Shown one piece after another: positions 22,829 to 35,287 of a stretch of 64,000 bases of DNA (the stretch's first letter is position 1; every line of letters starts with the position of its first letter). The notes beneath the pieces are model-generated. The model had not been told where the DNA came from. It was given only the letters and a program-made list of their open reading frames with translations, and ran no database searches. The DNA is from Rhizomys pruinosus (lineage: Eukaryota > Chordata > Mammalia > Rodentia > Spalacidae), in NCBI GenBank assembly GCA_009823505.1, contig VZQC01006354.1:372001-436000 (forward strand), written 5' to 3'. The translations under genes were made by a program, and so were the position numbers.

Positions 22829-25800
22829 GAGAGGCCCATTGTCCTCTGCCCCTGCCCCTGCCCAGGTGCCTCTGGGCTGGACTCCAGCAAGCTCTGCTGT
22901 GGCCCAGCACTAAGACCTGTCAGAGAGTCCTTTTCCATCATGCTTGTGGTGACATTCTGAGACCATGCACTGTCCCCTTGACAAGCAAGCATGCCTTCTT
23001 GTGGTCTACCAGAGAAGCACTCCTGTCTACCCTGCAAGGCCCTGTCCAGTGTCTCTACCCGCCATTTGTCTGGGGTGGGTGGCACTGAACCATTAAGGGA
23101 AGTGCTTCCTGAGTTGATGTTACTTGTCACCTTCATGCTGCTAATTTGCGTGGCTCTGCCTGCCGCCTCCAGCAGGGCCTGATGTCTGCTCCCCCACACG
23201 TGCGCCTCGGTTCTTACGATATATCCCACATGCCCATCTCAGCTTGCTCCTGCTTCCAGAAGTCTCCCGTGACCTTCCAGGCTCCACTCTGAGGTCTGAT
23301 CTCCCAAACAGTCCCAGAGGTAGTGGGGGTGTGGGACCCTTTCCCACCCCCTCATGGTAAATTTCCTGAGGCTAGCCAGCCTCAGGACTGCCCTGGGATT
23401 ACCCTGCCTGAGGGCTTCTTTCTGAACTGTGGAGGCATCAAGTGTAGTGTGCCTGTTTCCACCAGGCTGAGTTTTCTTTGAGAAAACCCAGCAGCAGCCC
23501 AGAGCCAGGCTCTCAGAGTGATTCGGAGGTGTCTAACTAGTGTTGACAGTTTTCTTGGCTTGTGTGTGTGTCCATGCCTCCCGCAATAGTCAGTGATCAC
23601 CCTGAGGGTGGGGACTGCAGCTTCTTGCCTGCACCTTAACAGAGGAGAGACTTGGTAACTCATCACTTATGCTGTGCATGCACTTATCCCGGAATGTGAA
23701 CATGTGTACACGTACCCAGACAGTCCTCACGGCAGCAGACAGAGCAGGAAAACCTGTACCAGGTGCCACCTCTGGATACTGGCTCAGGGAGGTGGGGACT
23801 TTATTTAACTCTGTCCCCAGAGGTACCTCTCACTGGCAGGGGTAACATACGTCTCAGATGTCTGCCGAGAACACCTGCTGCTCTGAAGCTTGAAGTAGTT
23901 TAAGATTCACAGTCTGTGTGTCATGGAAAGTGAAAATCCTTCTCTAAGGACTCAGAAATATCTTGGGCCTGTCTTGGCATCTCTGTGCTCTAAGAAGCTT
24001 GTTCATCACCTGTGCTTTTACGTGGGTCCTCACATGCAAATGCATCATGGGACTTCCATGTGGATCTGTCCCTATGCTCTGAGGACAGAGTGGCATGAGA
24101 CGTGCAGGACGTGTCCTTGCCTGCTGCCAACACAGAAGTACCCGTGCATGTGCTCTCACTCCCTCAGCTCTCCTAGGCTGCCTCCTTCTGCATACACACA
24201 GCTGAGCAGAAGCCAGACTTCTTTGCCTTCTGGGGTTTGGGGCAAGGTGGTGGCTATACCACTACTGTGCTGGCAACTTGAAAGCAAGGGTTGAGGAGCT
24301 CATTCCTAGAGGCTGCTTTTCCCAGGACTCCCTCCCCTGGAAGCTCAATGATATTAAGGGAACAGAATTCCTAGGTGTGAGGAGGTGGCTCCAACGAGGA
24401 GCCAGGGACACTAAAGACCAGCGTCCAGCCTGAGGCAGGCTGGTAGCTTCAGAGGGACTGTTGGGAAGAGTGACAGGACTGACTCCATTTTAGAGGAGAC
24501 ATAGTAGAGTCAGGAGAGAGCTGGTGTGCCTGCTTAGTGAGAAAGCAAGATGGATACATGTTTTTTGCCTAGTAGGGAAAAAAGTAAGATGAGAAGGGGG
24601 GAAGAAGGGAGTTTGTGTATTTGCAGGGGAGGAGGAGGCTCTGGTGGGTGGGCAAGAGGGAGTGAGGCAAGGAGGGTCCCTGAATGGGCAGATACCAAGG
24701 GGAGCATGGGGTCTCCATCCTCTGAGGCTAGAGGAGGGGTCTGCATACGATGAAGGGAGAAACCCAGTTGCAGGTTGGGGAGCATCAAGTTGGTGTCTGA
24801 TTGTCTCCAGGTACCCCAGATGTGCTGGGCTCATGTGTGCTGGCATGTACTTCAGAGTCCTCTGGATTTCATGCTCATCAGTGTTTTGTAACTGAAATCA
24901 CTGGGTTGTTTTTTTATGTGTGGGCAATGTAAACTCTTTCCTTTAACTGAATGGCATCTGCTTGGGCTGTCCTACCTTATGAGACATACACTGCAGCACA
25001 CCCACCAGGCCAGGGAAGAGGGTCAGCGAAACAGCTTGTGGAGCTGGGAAGCCTGCATTCCAGGTGCCTCCTCTGCCCTGCCTGGTGAACCTCCCTGCAT
25101 ACCCTCCCCTCTTTATGTACAGGGGCTGCCTTGCTACTCTTCCCCTCCTGTGATGGTTTCCCTGTCCCAGGTCATATGCACATGGTGATCTTCCTTCCTC
25201 TGGTTTTCTGTAGCGTATGGGGACCTGTCCCTTCTGAAGTCTGATCACCCATTTTAAAGGCCATGTGTTGAATCCATCATTGTTCTACACGCTGCCTCCT
25301 AGCAGCATGGTGACGCATAGTCACTCCCATCAGTAAGGTGGCGTCAGCCACCCTAATGGAGCCATCATGTTCCTGTTTGTTTGTGCTTGGTTGTTATTTG
25401 TGCTATTATAAGATGCTTGTTAAGACCTTGAAAGAAATGCTCAAGTAATAGTCTGTTACTTCCATTGAGGCACATTGAAATATATGTTCAAAATCCAGGA
25501 ACTTGAACAGTCAGTAGATCCTCTTCATCCTGGGGCATAGCATCAGAAGTGCACTGAGTAGGTCCCAGACTCTTCTGTCCATGGCTGTCACTCCAGTGTG
25601 ACAGCAGGTGTGGGCTGGTGTACCTGGACCAGACCTCCTCCCCCAACTGGGCTCAGCTGGAAGCACACATCTCAGTCTAAACAGCTTACTTGGATCTTAC
25701 AGGTCTAGTGCTTTGTTCGCCTGCCATCTTTTCCTGCTCTCCAGCTGCAGTCAGTCATTCTTGTCAGATACGAGGTGTTGTTCATGAGTAGATTTTCTGT

Positions 25801-25945
25801 CACACTAGGGTCCCATGCTTATTACCATTTTTATTCATAAACTGACTGAAGCTCTGTAGCCAAGTTGACACCTGGTACTTTTAGGTGTGTGCTAGGGTTC
25901 TTCACAACAGTGTTGCCATAAACTAACTCTTTTAAGAAAAATATT
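22829..25945 (+). repeat. Direct duplication, copy B (clean)
   Basis: Counterpart of copy A without the indel noise, joined smoothly to the unique right flank. No coding gene is recognised in it; ORFs shared by the two copies (for example at 19184 and 22991) are short and featureless. Confidence 0.85.
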
Positions 25946-26139
25946 TACCCACTTAGCCCAATGGATTTTCTCATTCTGCACATTCTGATATGAGAATTTC
26001 TGATACATGGTTGAAAAGTGAGTCAGTGCCAGTAAAACACCTGTGACGTGTCCCGCCTGTGTATTCCTCTAAGTTCTTTGCCTCAGACTCTGTGTGTCAA
26101 ATGGAAAATGCAAAGCTCTCTTTTGTTTTTTGTCTCCAG
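25946..26139. other. Non-repetitive sequence upstream of a candidate exon
   Basis: Includes a pyrimidine-rich tract at about 26116-26137 ending in CCAG, a strong-looking 3' splice site. Confidence 0.35.
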
Positions 26140-26218
26140 GAACCCCCCCAGCAGCCCTATTGCAGAGTGGCTCATTTTAGGCTCTGCCTGCTTCCTGCTG
26201 GCTTTGTTCCTCACTTGA
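26140..26218 (+). CDS. Candidate terminal coding exon with hydrophobic C-tail
   Basis: Directly after the pyrimidine tract and CAG, one frame reads about 25 codons to a TGA at 26216-26218. The peptide starts NPPSSPIAEW and continues with about 15 mostly hydrophobic residues (leucine, phenylalanine, alanine) to the stop. That shape suits a tail anchor, last membrane segment or GPI signal. The splice-acceptor context is good, but no upstream exon, donor or poly(A) signal was identified, and I do not recognise the protein. It may simply be chance. No function is assigned. Confidence 0.25.
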
Positions 26219-27060
26219 GCTCCTTCAAGCAAACTCTCGGAGGGTGAGCAGGGGTAGTGCTGTACAGATCGTTACCAGAGATGTGAGGCTTCTCAGAAAG
26301 AGAGATGTGTGTATACATCATAGATAAGAGCCTTTCAAGGCACATCGTGGCCATTTCCTACTTGGGAATAACTTGACCCCCTTATACCATATCAGCTTTA
26401 CTTCTATAACTTTAGGATTTTCTGTAAGTCTGTTCCTACAAGTATTCTTTAAACTTTTTTCTTTCTTGATAACACAGATATACAAATTCAAAAGCTAGTT
26501 TTTCTTTTTTAAATTTCAGTGACAAAGAAACTCGTAGCCCAGACAAATTGCTGCACTAGGAATCTTGAAGGGGCCACTGCAGTGTCTGCACAGTCATTCC
26601 CCTTGTCTCCATAAACAAAACTTCAGGCTGTTTTGAACTGAGTTATTGTGGAGTTTCTGATTGAGCAAATCCCTGGGTGAGTCCCACTGGCCAGGACTGC
26701 ACCTGCGTCAGTCCGCTCTGAGGCGTCATCTCTAACATGTACCTGGGAGGCCTGTGCCAACCCAACTGCCCATTCTGTGCATGTCTCTGGTTCTGAAGTG
26801 GCCACCTGTAGAGACAGGATGGCATACTCCACTCTGCTATCTGCTGGCACCACCAGCTGGCATTGGTGACTGAAAAAGAGAGCATATTTGGTGAGACAGG
26901 AAGTGAGCACAGCCACTGATTGATGACTGAGATGCTCTGCATGATGCCCTGCCATTTGTCTACATGAGAATTCTTGGAAGTGACTTGAACCTAGGACATG
27001 CGATATATGCCAAGTCCCTGAGTGGCACACCAGCCATCAGCCTAGGGTGTCCTAAACAAG
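26219..27060. other. Unannotated sequence
   Basis: A 135-codon minus ORF (26623-27030) is open but has no recognisable domain. Its start overlaps a weak tRNA-SINE-like stretch near 26985-27030. Confidence 0.3.
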
Positions 27061-27062
27061 AG

Positions 27063-27064
<2 letters not shown>

Positions 27065-27098
<34 letters not shown>
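27065..27098. repeat. (GT)n microsatellite
   Basis: About 17 GT units. Confidence 0.95.
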
Positions 27099-27100
<2 letters not shown>

Positions 27101-28053
27101 GTAGCTTTGTAGAATGCCTTGACTGTGTTTGTCTAGATTCTGTGTATTTACAGGGCACTCTGGGAACCTGGCCTAGAATATGGATACTCAGTTCGGATAA
27201 TGGTTTCATAGTTGTTCTATTTGACATGAAGTCAGTAACCTCCAGTCGTCTTTTGGCTCTTGTTATTTGGAGTGTAGAAGAGTATTGGTGCTGTTTATCC
27301 TGCTTCTCTGTGCATACCAAGTGTCCCCCTCTCTTGTCCCATATCTCCAGGTTGAGCCTACCACTCTTCATCCCTACCAGGATGGGCTGCACTGTCTGCT
27401 GGGGAGTGGCTGACTCTCAGTCATGTCTTACTCTGGGGACTTTGCTTCTTTCTGGGCTCAGAGGCTGTTCATGGAAAGACCAGTTGACTCAAAGGGAATA
27501 ACCAGCATGCGTGAGCATGTTGATGGCTGTAGGAATGCTGTTCTCAGGAAAGGATGAAGACCATCAGAGATACACGAGTCACGAACAGTGAAGTTACAGA
27601 AGGACCCCAGAGCAGCAGGGGCCTGTGTCCAGGGACTGCAGCACTCAGAAGGCAGGGGCATGACTGACTCTGAGTGCTCTCCCTGTGGAGGCAAGGGGGC
27701 CTTCCCAGTGGTTTAGGGAACCAGAAAGGCGCCTCTTGACTCTGTCTGTTCAGAGCTTTAAAGATAGGAACAGCTCAGACTTCTGACAACTCCTGACAAG
27801 GAGCATTTTAAAAGTCCCTGAATACAGAAGAAAAAGCTTCAGAGACCACTTCTCTCTCTGCTAGTTCCACACACGAATGGGAGCCCTGCTCTCACTGCGC
27901 TCACTGAGTTTGTCCCCAATAAGAAGTCCCCTCTTGACAGCTCTCATGACCTCAGGAAAGCCCATCACTGTTGCCTGGGTGCACGGCCCCAGCAGCGCTG
28001 CCCTATTGTCACAGGACAAAGGGATGAGTCTTTCTGAGAAGAAGGAAAGATGC
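27099..28053. other. Unannotated sequence
   Basis: Only short unsupported ORFs; no repeat family recognised. Confidence 0.35.
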
Positions 28054-28430
28054 TGTGTTAGTCACTTTTCTGTTGCTATGTCAAATCACTATGACCAAGG
28101 CAACTTACAGAGGAAGCGTTTATTTGGACTCACAGTTCCAGAGAGAGAGAAGAGTCCGTCATGGTGGGGAAGCTTGGCGGCAGAGGCAGCTGGAGCAGAA
28201 AGCCGAGCATGTGCATCCTCAAGTGTGCACAGGAAGCAGAGAGAAACTGGAAGTAGAGCAAGGCTGTGAACTCAGTTTACCCCAGTCATGTGCTTCCTCC
28301 AGCAAGATCACATACACCACCAGCTAGGGACCAGGGGTTCGAAGCAAGCCTATGGGGGCTCTCCTCACTGGGACCAGGGGTTCGAAGCAAGCCTATGGGG
28401 GGCTCTCCTCACTCAAACCACTACAGATGT
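28054..28430 (-). mobile_element. ORR1-like MaLR LTR, antisense
   Basis: Starts 'tgttagtcacttttctgttg', continues with 'tatgaccaaggcaacttaca', 'agagtccgtcatggtgg' and 'gtgcttcctccagcaag', and ends in 'cactcaaaccactaca'. This is the antisense order of an ORR1-type LTR. It carries an internal 43-bp direct duplication (28327-28412). Confidence 0.65.
28327..28412 (+). repeat. 43-bp direct duplication inside the LTR
   Basis: 'gggaccaggggttcgaagc' begins at 28327 and again at 28370. The two units differ only by one G in the G run. Confidence 0.9.
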
Positions 28431-28856
28431 CCTCTTAAAAATGAATATCAAAACAAACAAACAAAAAAGAATATCAAATTAAAGGTGGAGGGCATTGTCT
28501 AACAGGATGTGGGAGTAGCCAGGATAGAGAGGGGTACCTTCCCTCCTGACAAAACTGACCACATATCTGGCAGAGACTGAATGTGGTTAGGTATGTGTTG
28601 GTGGGTCCAGCTACAAGGTCCACCTTGGCCCACGTCATTAGAAATATAACTTCCTCTGTGGGGTTCGGTGAGCTGACTCTTCTGCTGGCACTTGAACTGT
28701 GTTCTAGCTTCAGTGAGAGAAAGTTTAAGCAGTAATTTCTCAATTCATTTCAACATCAGGTCTTGCCAATTACTGGTTTATCTTTGTAAAGCTCTTGACC
28801 TTCTTCACGTGGTGGGCGGGCATATGTGTATATGTGTCTGAATACTTTGTATACAT

Positions 28857-28858
<2 letters not shown>

Positions 28859-28897
<39 letters not shown>
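28859..28897. repeat. (GT)n microsatellite
   Basis: About 19 GT units. Confidence 0.95.
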
Positions 28898-28900
<3 letters not shown>

Positions 28901-31517
28901 GCTCCTTAGCAGCCCTCCTTGTTGTTTGAGGCAGGGTTTCTCATTGATCTGCAGTTCCCCCATTTCCCTGGACTAGTTGGTCAGTTTTCCAGTGGATCAT
29001 GTCTCTCCCTGCCCAGCTGGGTCAGAATCCCCGTGTGAGGTTAGCGTTTCCCAGGACAGGAGACTGGGCAGTTTCCAGACTGCAGATGGCATGGCTGTGC
29101 TCACTCCCACACACACCTCTGGGCCAAGGGCTTATCCCTTCAGAAAGCAGTGGAGAAGGTCCATGCTAGAATGATACAACCCCTCCCCATCCCCCCACCC
29201 CCGCCCACTGCGCTCATACAGGTTTTTACTTTAGGCCTGGTGGCTTGGGTAATCCCTGCTCAGATCCGGCACTCCCAGACAAGACACACACCCACAGCTG
29301 GAAGATCAGACATGGCCTCCCCTGTGGCTGTATGAGGCCACCAGCTCCGAGTTCATGCACGTGTTCTTCACTTCCAGTGGTCATGGTACAAGACGGCAGG
29401 CAAACTGTGTTACATACAGCTTTATGAGGCTGGGCAATGGCCTAGGAACATGTTAGTCATAAGGCCTGAAATGAGGTTAGAATTTACACAGTCCAGTGAA
29501 AACTTGCAGAAATCGGATTGGAAAAGGATAGCAGTGATTTCCTGGGTAACCATTCTTTGAAAAAAGACAATAAGGAAAACATGTCACCCCTGGGAAGAAG
29601 TGACTGAAAGTTAAACTTATGACCTGTGTCAGTTGCTTCAAGGACAGCAGCTCCTAGAAATGCTAGAATGTTCCATATACTCCCCTGCACACCCTGACAC
29701 AGACACCCTGTACAATGCTCTGGACAGCATGCTGGTGAGAGAGCGGCTCTCAGCTATGGGTTAGTTCCCAGGAACTGAGGACCCAGCTGTGTGCGTGTGG
29801 CTGCAGGGCTGAGTTCTGGGTAAGAGCCAGGACTGCAGATACAAGCCTCAGTGGGGATCTGCACAGCTCCTCCTAATTTGTTGTTCTGAGAAAGAAGAAC
29901 AATTGGGAAATTTTCAGAAGCGTGTGGTAGTAGGTTGGTTTTCTCTTTGAAATGTCTCTGCTTTCTGCCCATTATACTCACAACAGGACCATGCTTGGCT
30001 CAGGTATAGTATCCTCCAGCCATGGGGGAATCCACAGGTATGGCATTGTGAAGACTTGGGGCCGGTAATGCTCCAAGGAGGGTGCTGCTCTGACTGGGAG
30101 CACTCTGTTAGCTGGCTCAATCTGGAGGTCCCTTCCCACTCTGTCCAGAGTGTTTGGCACTTATGGATAGCACAAAGGCTGGCCATTCATTTAAATGCAT
30201 CATTTTTCTTGTATTAAGAAGCTGAATCAAAAAGTGTGAATATACGTGAATCAGTGGCTGAGGCACTTGATACCTCCCAATACACACTTAGGTCATTGTG
30301 AGGATTTAGAGCTTAGCAATTACTTTAGTGTCTGCTCACACGCTGAGGCAGTGAAGCCATTCAGACCCTGCACTGTCAGCAGAGCTCTCGTTCACTGCAC
30401 AGCGGATGGAGTGCCCCAGGCCCCCAAGCTGTTGCAGGGACAACAGTCTGCTTCCATAGGTCAGGGCATGGGAGATGCTGGCCTGTCACAGTACAGCTCC
30501 AAAACTTCATCTCACAACTCTGGTTAGCATCCTAACTGAGTTTCAGTCCACTCTCTTTAATATAAATAATTAGTTTTTGGCATCCTGTGTCCAAAACTGT
30601 ACTACCACCAAAGTCTCATGTGTGGTGGACAAATTATATGTTCTCAACATGGTACATGCACTTGCATGTGTTGCACATGATGGAAGTATGATGGAGTTTT
30701 AGCAATTTTTCTTGTAGAATTTCCTTAAATATAAAAACTCATGTGCATTATAAACAATGACCTCAGGTTTATAGGCAATTCTCTCCTCATCTTACACAGT
30801 AGATACAGAAAGTCTCCAAAGGATGCTAAGGTCATGTGATCCAACTCTCAAACTAATGTTATGAGCAGCGTGTGACACCTTCATCTAAAACTAGCTCACA
30901 AAGTGTTTCTTGATTTCTGATGCTTACTGAATACATGCTGTATCCCAGGTACCTGGCTATGTGGAGAGTGACAGAATAAATGGGCATTGGTCCAGCACAT
31001 GGCCTGCCCCCCATGAGGGTATCTTATAATACCAAAACGGATGCTGTGTTTCAGCCGAGCTTACCCTAGTGTCTCTTGGGAGGGTCTGCCAGGCCAGGCC
31101 ACTTCTTCCCATCCAGGTCACAGGGCATGGTGAACTCCACTTGTCACTGAGGTTTTAATTGGTCACATGGTCTGTGGCCCCTGCTGTAGATCTTCAGGTC
31201 CTTGGTACTTGGTACTTATGAGGAAGTGGAAATGCTGCTGCTCTCAGAGGTAATTATGTTCTGAGATGGTGTCGGGGGATGCTATACTGTGTAAACAGAT
31301 CCAGTTTGATCCAGTTTGTCTCCTGGCTTGGCAGTCTTCATCTGTGCTTGTGACTGAACGTCCACCATTTTTGGCTTGTGTGGATTTCAGCAGTCAGCCT
31401 GGTTCTACCTGAGTCTTCCTCTTATGCCAAGTTCCCAGCTCTGACAGCTTTGCAGGTCAAGGGTACAGGGTGGCGCCCTTATGCAGTGGGAGCTAAATCT
31501 ATTTTTTCTTTTAATAA
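28898..31517. other. Long stretch without recognised features
   Basis: Apart from a C-rich run near 29175-29210, I see no repeat, RNA gene or credible coding exon here. Confidence 0.35.
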
Positions 31518-31612
31518 AATAAAAAAAAAAAAAAAAAACAGGGAAAGGAAAGAGAGAAGAAAGGAGGGAAGAAAGAGAGGAGGGAGGAGGGAGGGGGAGG
31601 TGGAAGAGGGAG
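31518..31612. repeat. A-rich then GGAA/GGAG purine tract
   Basis: An A run is followed by about 75 bases of almost pure A/G. Confidence 0.9.
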
Positions 31613-32099
31613 TTATTTAGTTGGCTCATTTGGCTAAGGTTTTATCCAAAAGTATTCATCAGTTTCAGGAACAAGTAAGACAAATGACTTGAACTTCATC
31701 CTAAGTTCTCGTGTTGGTTCTGGTTTGGATCTGTCCGTGAGCATCATTGGGATAGCAGCAGCTGTGGACATCGAGGCAGCACAGTCACTCTCGTTCTGAC
31801 CCGTTACTGATCTGATAGCTGTCTCCACCAAAGAACGCAGAGTCGGTCTACTTCTAGCAGGAAGTGAAAACATAGCTAAGGCCAGAGAGTGGAGTATAGG
31901 GCAGGGCTCTTCGGTTTTACAGATGGAGTATGAATCCAGAAGCCACTTTCGGAATTGACTGTCTCTGCTGGTCTGGTCTTAACCTCTGACCTTAGGGAAG
32001 CTGAACCTTCTGTTCCTGCCTAGAAAGCCAGTCAGTAAAATGAGTGTGCTGCCTTTATTCAGAGGCCTGTGCTTGGCAATAGGCCCTGATGTTATATTT
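31613..32099. other. Unannotated sequence
   Basis: Holds a 79-codon minus ORF (31634-31873) with no recognised homology and no retrocopy signature. Confidence 0.3.
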
Positions 32100-32288
32100 T
32101 ACACTCACTATTATTATTGTATCTGTGTACATGTGTGCAGGAGCCCGTAGAAGACAGGACAGGGTGTTGGAGCCCCAGGAGCTGGAGTTACAGGTGGTTC
32201 TGAGCTCCCTCAAGTGAGTGCTGGGAACGGAACTCAGGTCCACTGGGAGACACGAGTTGTTCTGAACCATTGAGCCATCTCTCCAGCA
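32100..32288 (-). repeat. B2 SINE, antisense
   Basis: The minus strand reads 'ctggagagatggctcaatgg' at its head, then the 'agtggacctgagttccg' and 'aactccagctcctgggg' blocks. A diverged but complete B2. Confidence 0.88.
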
Positions 32289-33737
32289 GCTTAATGTTAC
32301 TTTTAAAGAAGTTTTATTGTTGTTGCTTTTTTGTTGTTCCTGAGGGTGTGGGTGTGAACATGTCTGTCCTGAGAGTATGTGTGTGAACATGCCTGTCCTG
32401 AGGGTGTGCAGAGTTATCTCCATTGCACAGACTGATGTTCCATATGTGCCTGCTTGGAAACTCTGTTCCTGTGCTCAGATGGATCGTGTATGGCACATAC
32501 TAAGACTGGTAGGTTTTAAGTCACCACCTCATTCGTTTCTACCTGTTAGTTCTTGGCATGAAGAAACACTGCTTTTCCCCATTGGTTTCTGAGTCTTTTT
32601 TCTTTATAGCAAATTATATGTTCTTATTTTTCAAAATGAAGAATTAACTTTGCCTAAACTTGAGGTTTTGTTTCAGTGCAGCTGGACATGATGGTGACTC
32701 GGGAACCCGCAGAGACTGTTGGGGAGGTGGCTTTGTGGTGTCAAGTTTTCTTAGATAGAGGCACTGGTCTGGAGAACATGGGAAGAAGGTGATTTCTTCC
32801 TGGCTCTCGTGGCACCGTCAGTCAGCGTGTGACACTCACAGCAGTGTTTTCGCAGGAGAAAGGTCCCCTCATTCCCCACTGTGACTAACATAGATCTGCT
32901 TTCCTTGGGTCAGTCACAGCGTGTTGTTTTCTAGGTGGACCAAGGGGCAGAGGGCCTCGCTGCTGGACTTCACCCATCCCAAAGGAAGACAGGTCCTGAG
33001 TCTGTGTTCATGTGGTGGTGGATGTCCCTACTCCTACCCTATGGCGCTGTCTGTGGGAAGGAAGTCCCTGAAAACATGGGGCTTCATCCTCCTAGTTACT
33101 GCTCATAATCCCAGCTTGCAGGGGGTCCCATTTGCATACACAAATTCATAAAACTACCAGTAGACTGAGGAAGAGAAGGTAATTTGAAGGAAACGCCAGA
33201 TCGGTGGGTTGACGAGAACAGACTGTGAGGAGGGGGAGCTTTCATTTGAGGACAGAGGTAAAGGGGCAGCAGATTCACCTCACCTTAGTAACCATGCTGG
33301 GGGGGTAGAGGAAGAATAGCGTTTCAGGGAGGTGGTGGATGCTACGCTTGTTGCGTCTCCTCGTCCCTCCTCCCACTACTCTTCACTGTTGCTCTTGTAA
33401 GACTCATAAATTCATCTGGGTTGGGATTCTGAGGGCCTCAGGAGCTGCCTTGTGAGCTTTACAATCAGGGAAAGCCCTGGGCCACTAGTCCAGTCTTTCA
33501 TACTGGCCTGTGGGTGTGCTTCTGCCTCTGAGACCACTCTTGTGGGTCCGATCACTTTCTTCTGTAGGAAAAGGCAAAGACAACACTCCAGGGTGGCTGA
33601 GAGAGGAGAGCTTCGTGCTGCAATTGCACTTCCTGTCCCTTGGGGACCCTGCCATCCCCAGTAGAGCAGCATTTGGGGTGTGGCATTCTGAGCATCGCTG
33701 GGGCTGTGAGTAGCCACTGGGTTACCCAGTGGGCCAT
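32289..33737. other. Unannotated sequence left of the minisatellite cluster
   Basis: Has short imperfect repeats of a 'ctgagggtgtg' motif near 32338-32410. An exon-like block at about 32934-32990 has a fair acceptor but a weak donor and is not called. Confidence 0.3.
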
Positions 33738-34930
33738 TCCCCCGCACTGTGTCTGCCCCCCTGCTCTGTATCTGCCCCCTGCTCTGTGTCTGCCCCCTGC
33801 TCTGTCTGCCTCTGCCCCCTGCTCTGTGCTGCCCCCCTGCTCTCTGTCTGCCCCCTGCTCTGTTCTGCCCCCCCTGCTCTTGTCTGCCCCCCCTCGTTCT
33901 GCCCTCCCTCTGCTCTGTCCCCCTTCTGCCCACCTGCTCTTGTCTGCCCCCTGCTCTGTTCTGCCCCCTGCTCTGTGTCTGCCCCCCTGCTCTGTGTCTG
34001 CCACCCCTGCTCTGTGTCTGCCCCCCTGCTCTCTGTCTGCCCCCCTCTCTTTCTGCCCCCCTCTGCGCTCTTCTTCCCCCCTGCTCTGTGTCTGCCCCCC
34101 TGCTCTGTGTCTGCCCCCCCTGCTCTGTATCTGCCCCCCCTGCTCTCTGTCTGCCCCCCCCTTGTCACCCTGCCCCCCTGCTCTGTGTCTGCCCCCCTGC
34201 TCTGCTGTCTGCCCCCCTGCTCTGTATCTGCCCCCCTGCTCTCTGTCTGCCCCCCTGCTCTCTGTCTGCCCCCTGCTCTGTGTCTGCCCCCGTGCTCTGT
34301 ATCTGCCCCCTGCTCTGTGTCTGCCCCCCTGCTCTGTGTCTGCCCCCCTGCTCTGTGTCTGCCCCCCTGCTCTCTGTCTGCCCCCCTGCTCTGTGTCTGC
34401 CCCCCCTGCTCTGTGTCTGCCCCCTGCTCTGTATCTGCCCCCCTATCTCTTCTCCCTCCTGCCTCGGTCTGCCCCCCCTGCGCTCTGTCTGCCCCCCTGC
34501 TCTCTATTCTGCCTGCCCCCCTGCTCTTCCTGTCTGCCCCTGCTGTCTCTCCTGCCCCCCCCTGCCCCGCTGGGCTGTCTTGTCTCCCACCTGCTCTGTG
34601 TCTGCCCCCTGTCTCGTCTTTGTTCGCCCCCCTGCTCTCTGTCTGCCCCCTGCTCTGGTCTGCCTGCTTGTATCTGCCCCTGCGCTCTGTCTGCCCCCCT
34701 GCTCTGTTCTGCCTCCCTGCTCTTTCTCCTGCCTGTGTCCCCCGTGTTGTTCTGCCCCCCTCTCTGTATCGCCTGTCTGTCTGTCCCCCTGCCGTATCTC
34801 CTCCCTGCTCTGTCGCCATGCTCGTGTCTGCTGTTGCCTCCGTACTGCCTCTCCGTCTCCCTCTTCTGCCATTCTTGCTTGCTCCCTGCGGCCCTGTTTC
34901 GCTTTGGATCCTCCTCCTGTCTGTCTGCCA
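33738..34930. repeat. 19-bp pyrimidine-rich minisatellite
   Basis: Tandem units of 18-19 bp with consensus CTGCCCCCCTGCTCTGTGT. C-run length varies from 5 to 7 and GTGT/GTCT/GTAT variants occur. The array is regular to about 34440, mixed to 34720 and degenerate beyond. One strand is almost all C/T/G with few A. Because unit length shifts between 18 and 19 and the unit has few stops, four long overlapping ORFs appear (up to 492 codons on plus and 426 on minus). These are not genes. Confidence 0.95.
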
Positions 34931-35287
34931 TTGTTTGCACTCCAGTCTGCCCTCTCCTTCATTCTCCTGTCTCTCATCCTTCTTTCGTGATCCATGGCAC
35001 ACTTACTCTTCAGAAAACCCATCCTTGTTGGCCTGGTATCCAGTCCCCTGTGGATTCTCGCTCTAGCTGCTGCTGGACTCTACTGTTCTGCCTACATTTA
35101 GCCCTTGAGAAAGGATAGAGGGCTGTGTGGAGATGTGGTCCCAGAAACCGACTGGCATCGCAGCTGGTCCCGTGATGCCCTGTCCTGTGATGGCCAGGGC
35201 AGGCACTTTTGCTGAGACATGTAAGGGGCGACTTAGCAGAAAAGAGAAGGCCCTGGGACTCAGCCCACAGCTCTTAGAATTTCCTAG
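34931..35287. other. Spacer between minisatellites
   Basis: Non-repetitive; no recognised feature. Confidence 0.35.

Noticed and set aside
26623..27030. 135-codon minus ORF
   Set aside because: No domain, no splice or retrocopy signature, and a second frame is open in the same place; chance ORF.
31634..31873. 79-codon minus ORF with fairly normal amino-acid composition
   Set aside because: Not recognised, and the adjacent A-rich tract is on the wrong side to be its poly(A) tail.
33640..35118. 492-codon plus ORF and similar 410-445 codon ORFs on both strands
   Set aside because: They are translations of the 18/19-bp minisatellite in alternating frames; low-complexity peptides of Cys/Pro/Leu or Arg/Gly/Gln, open on both strands at once.
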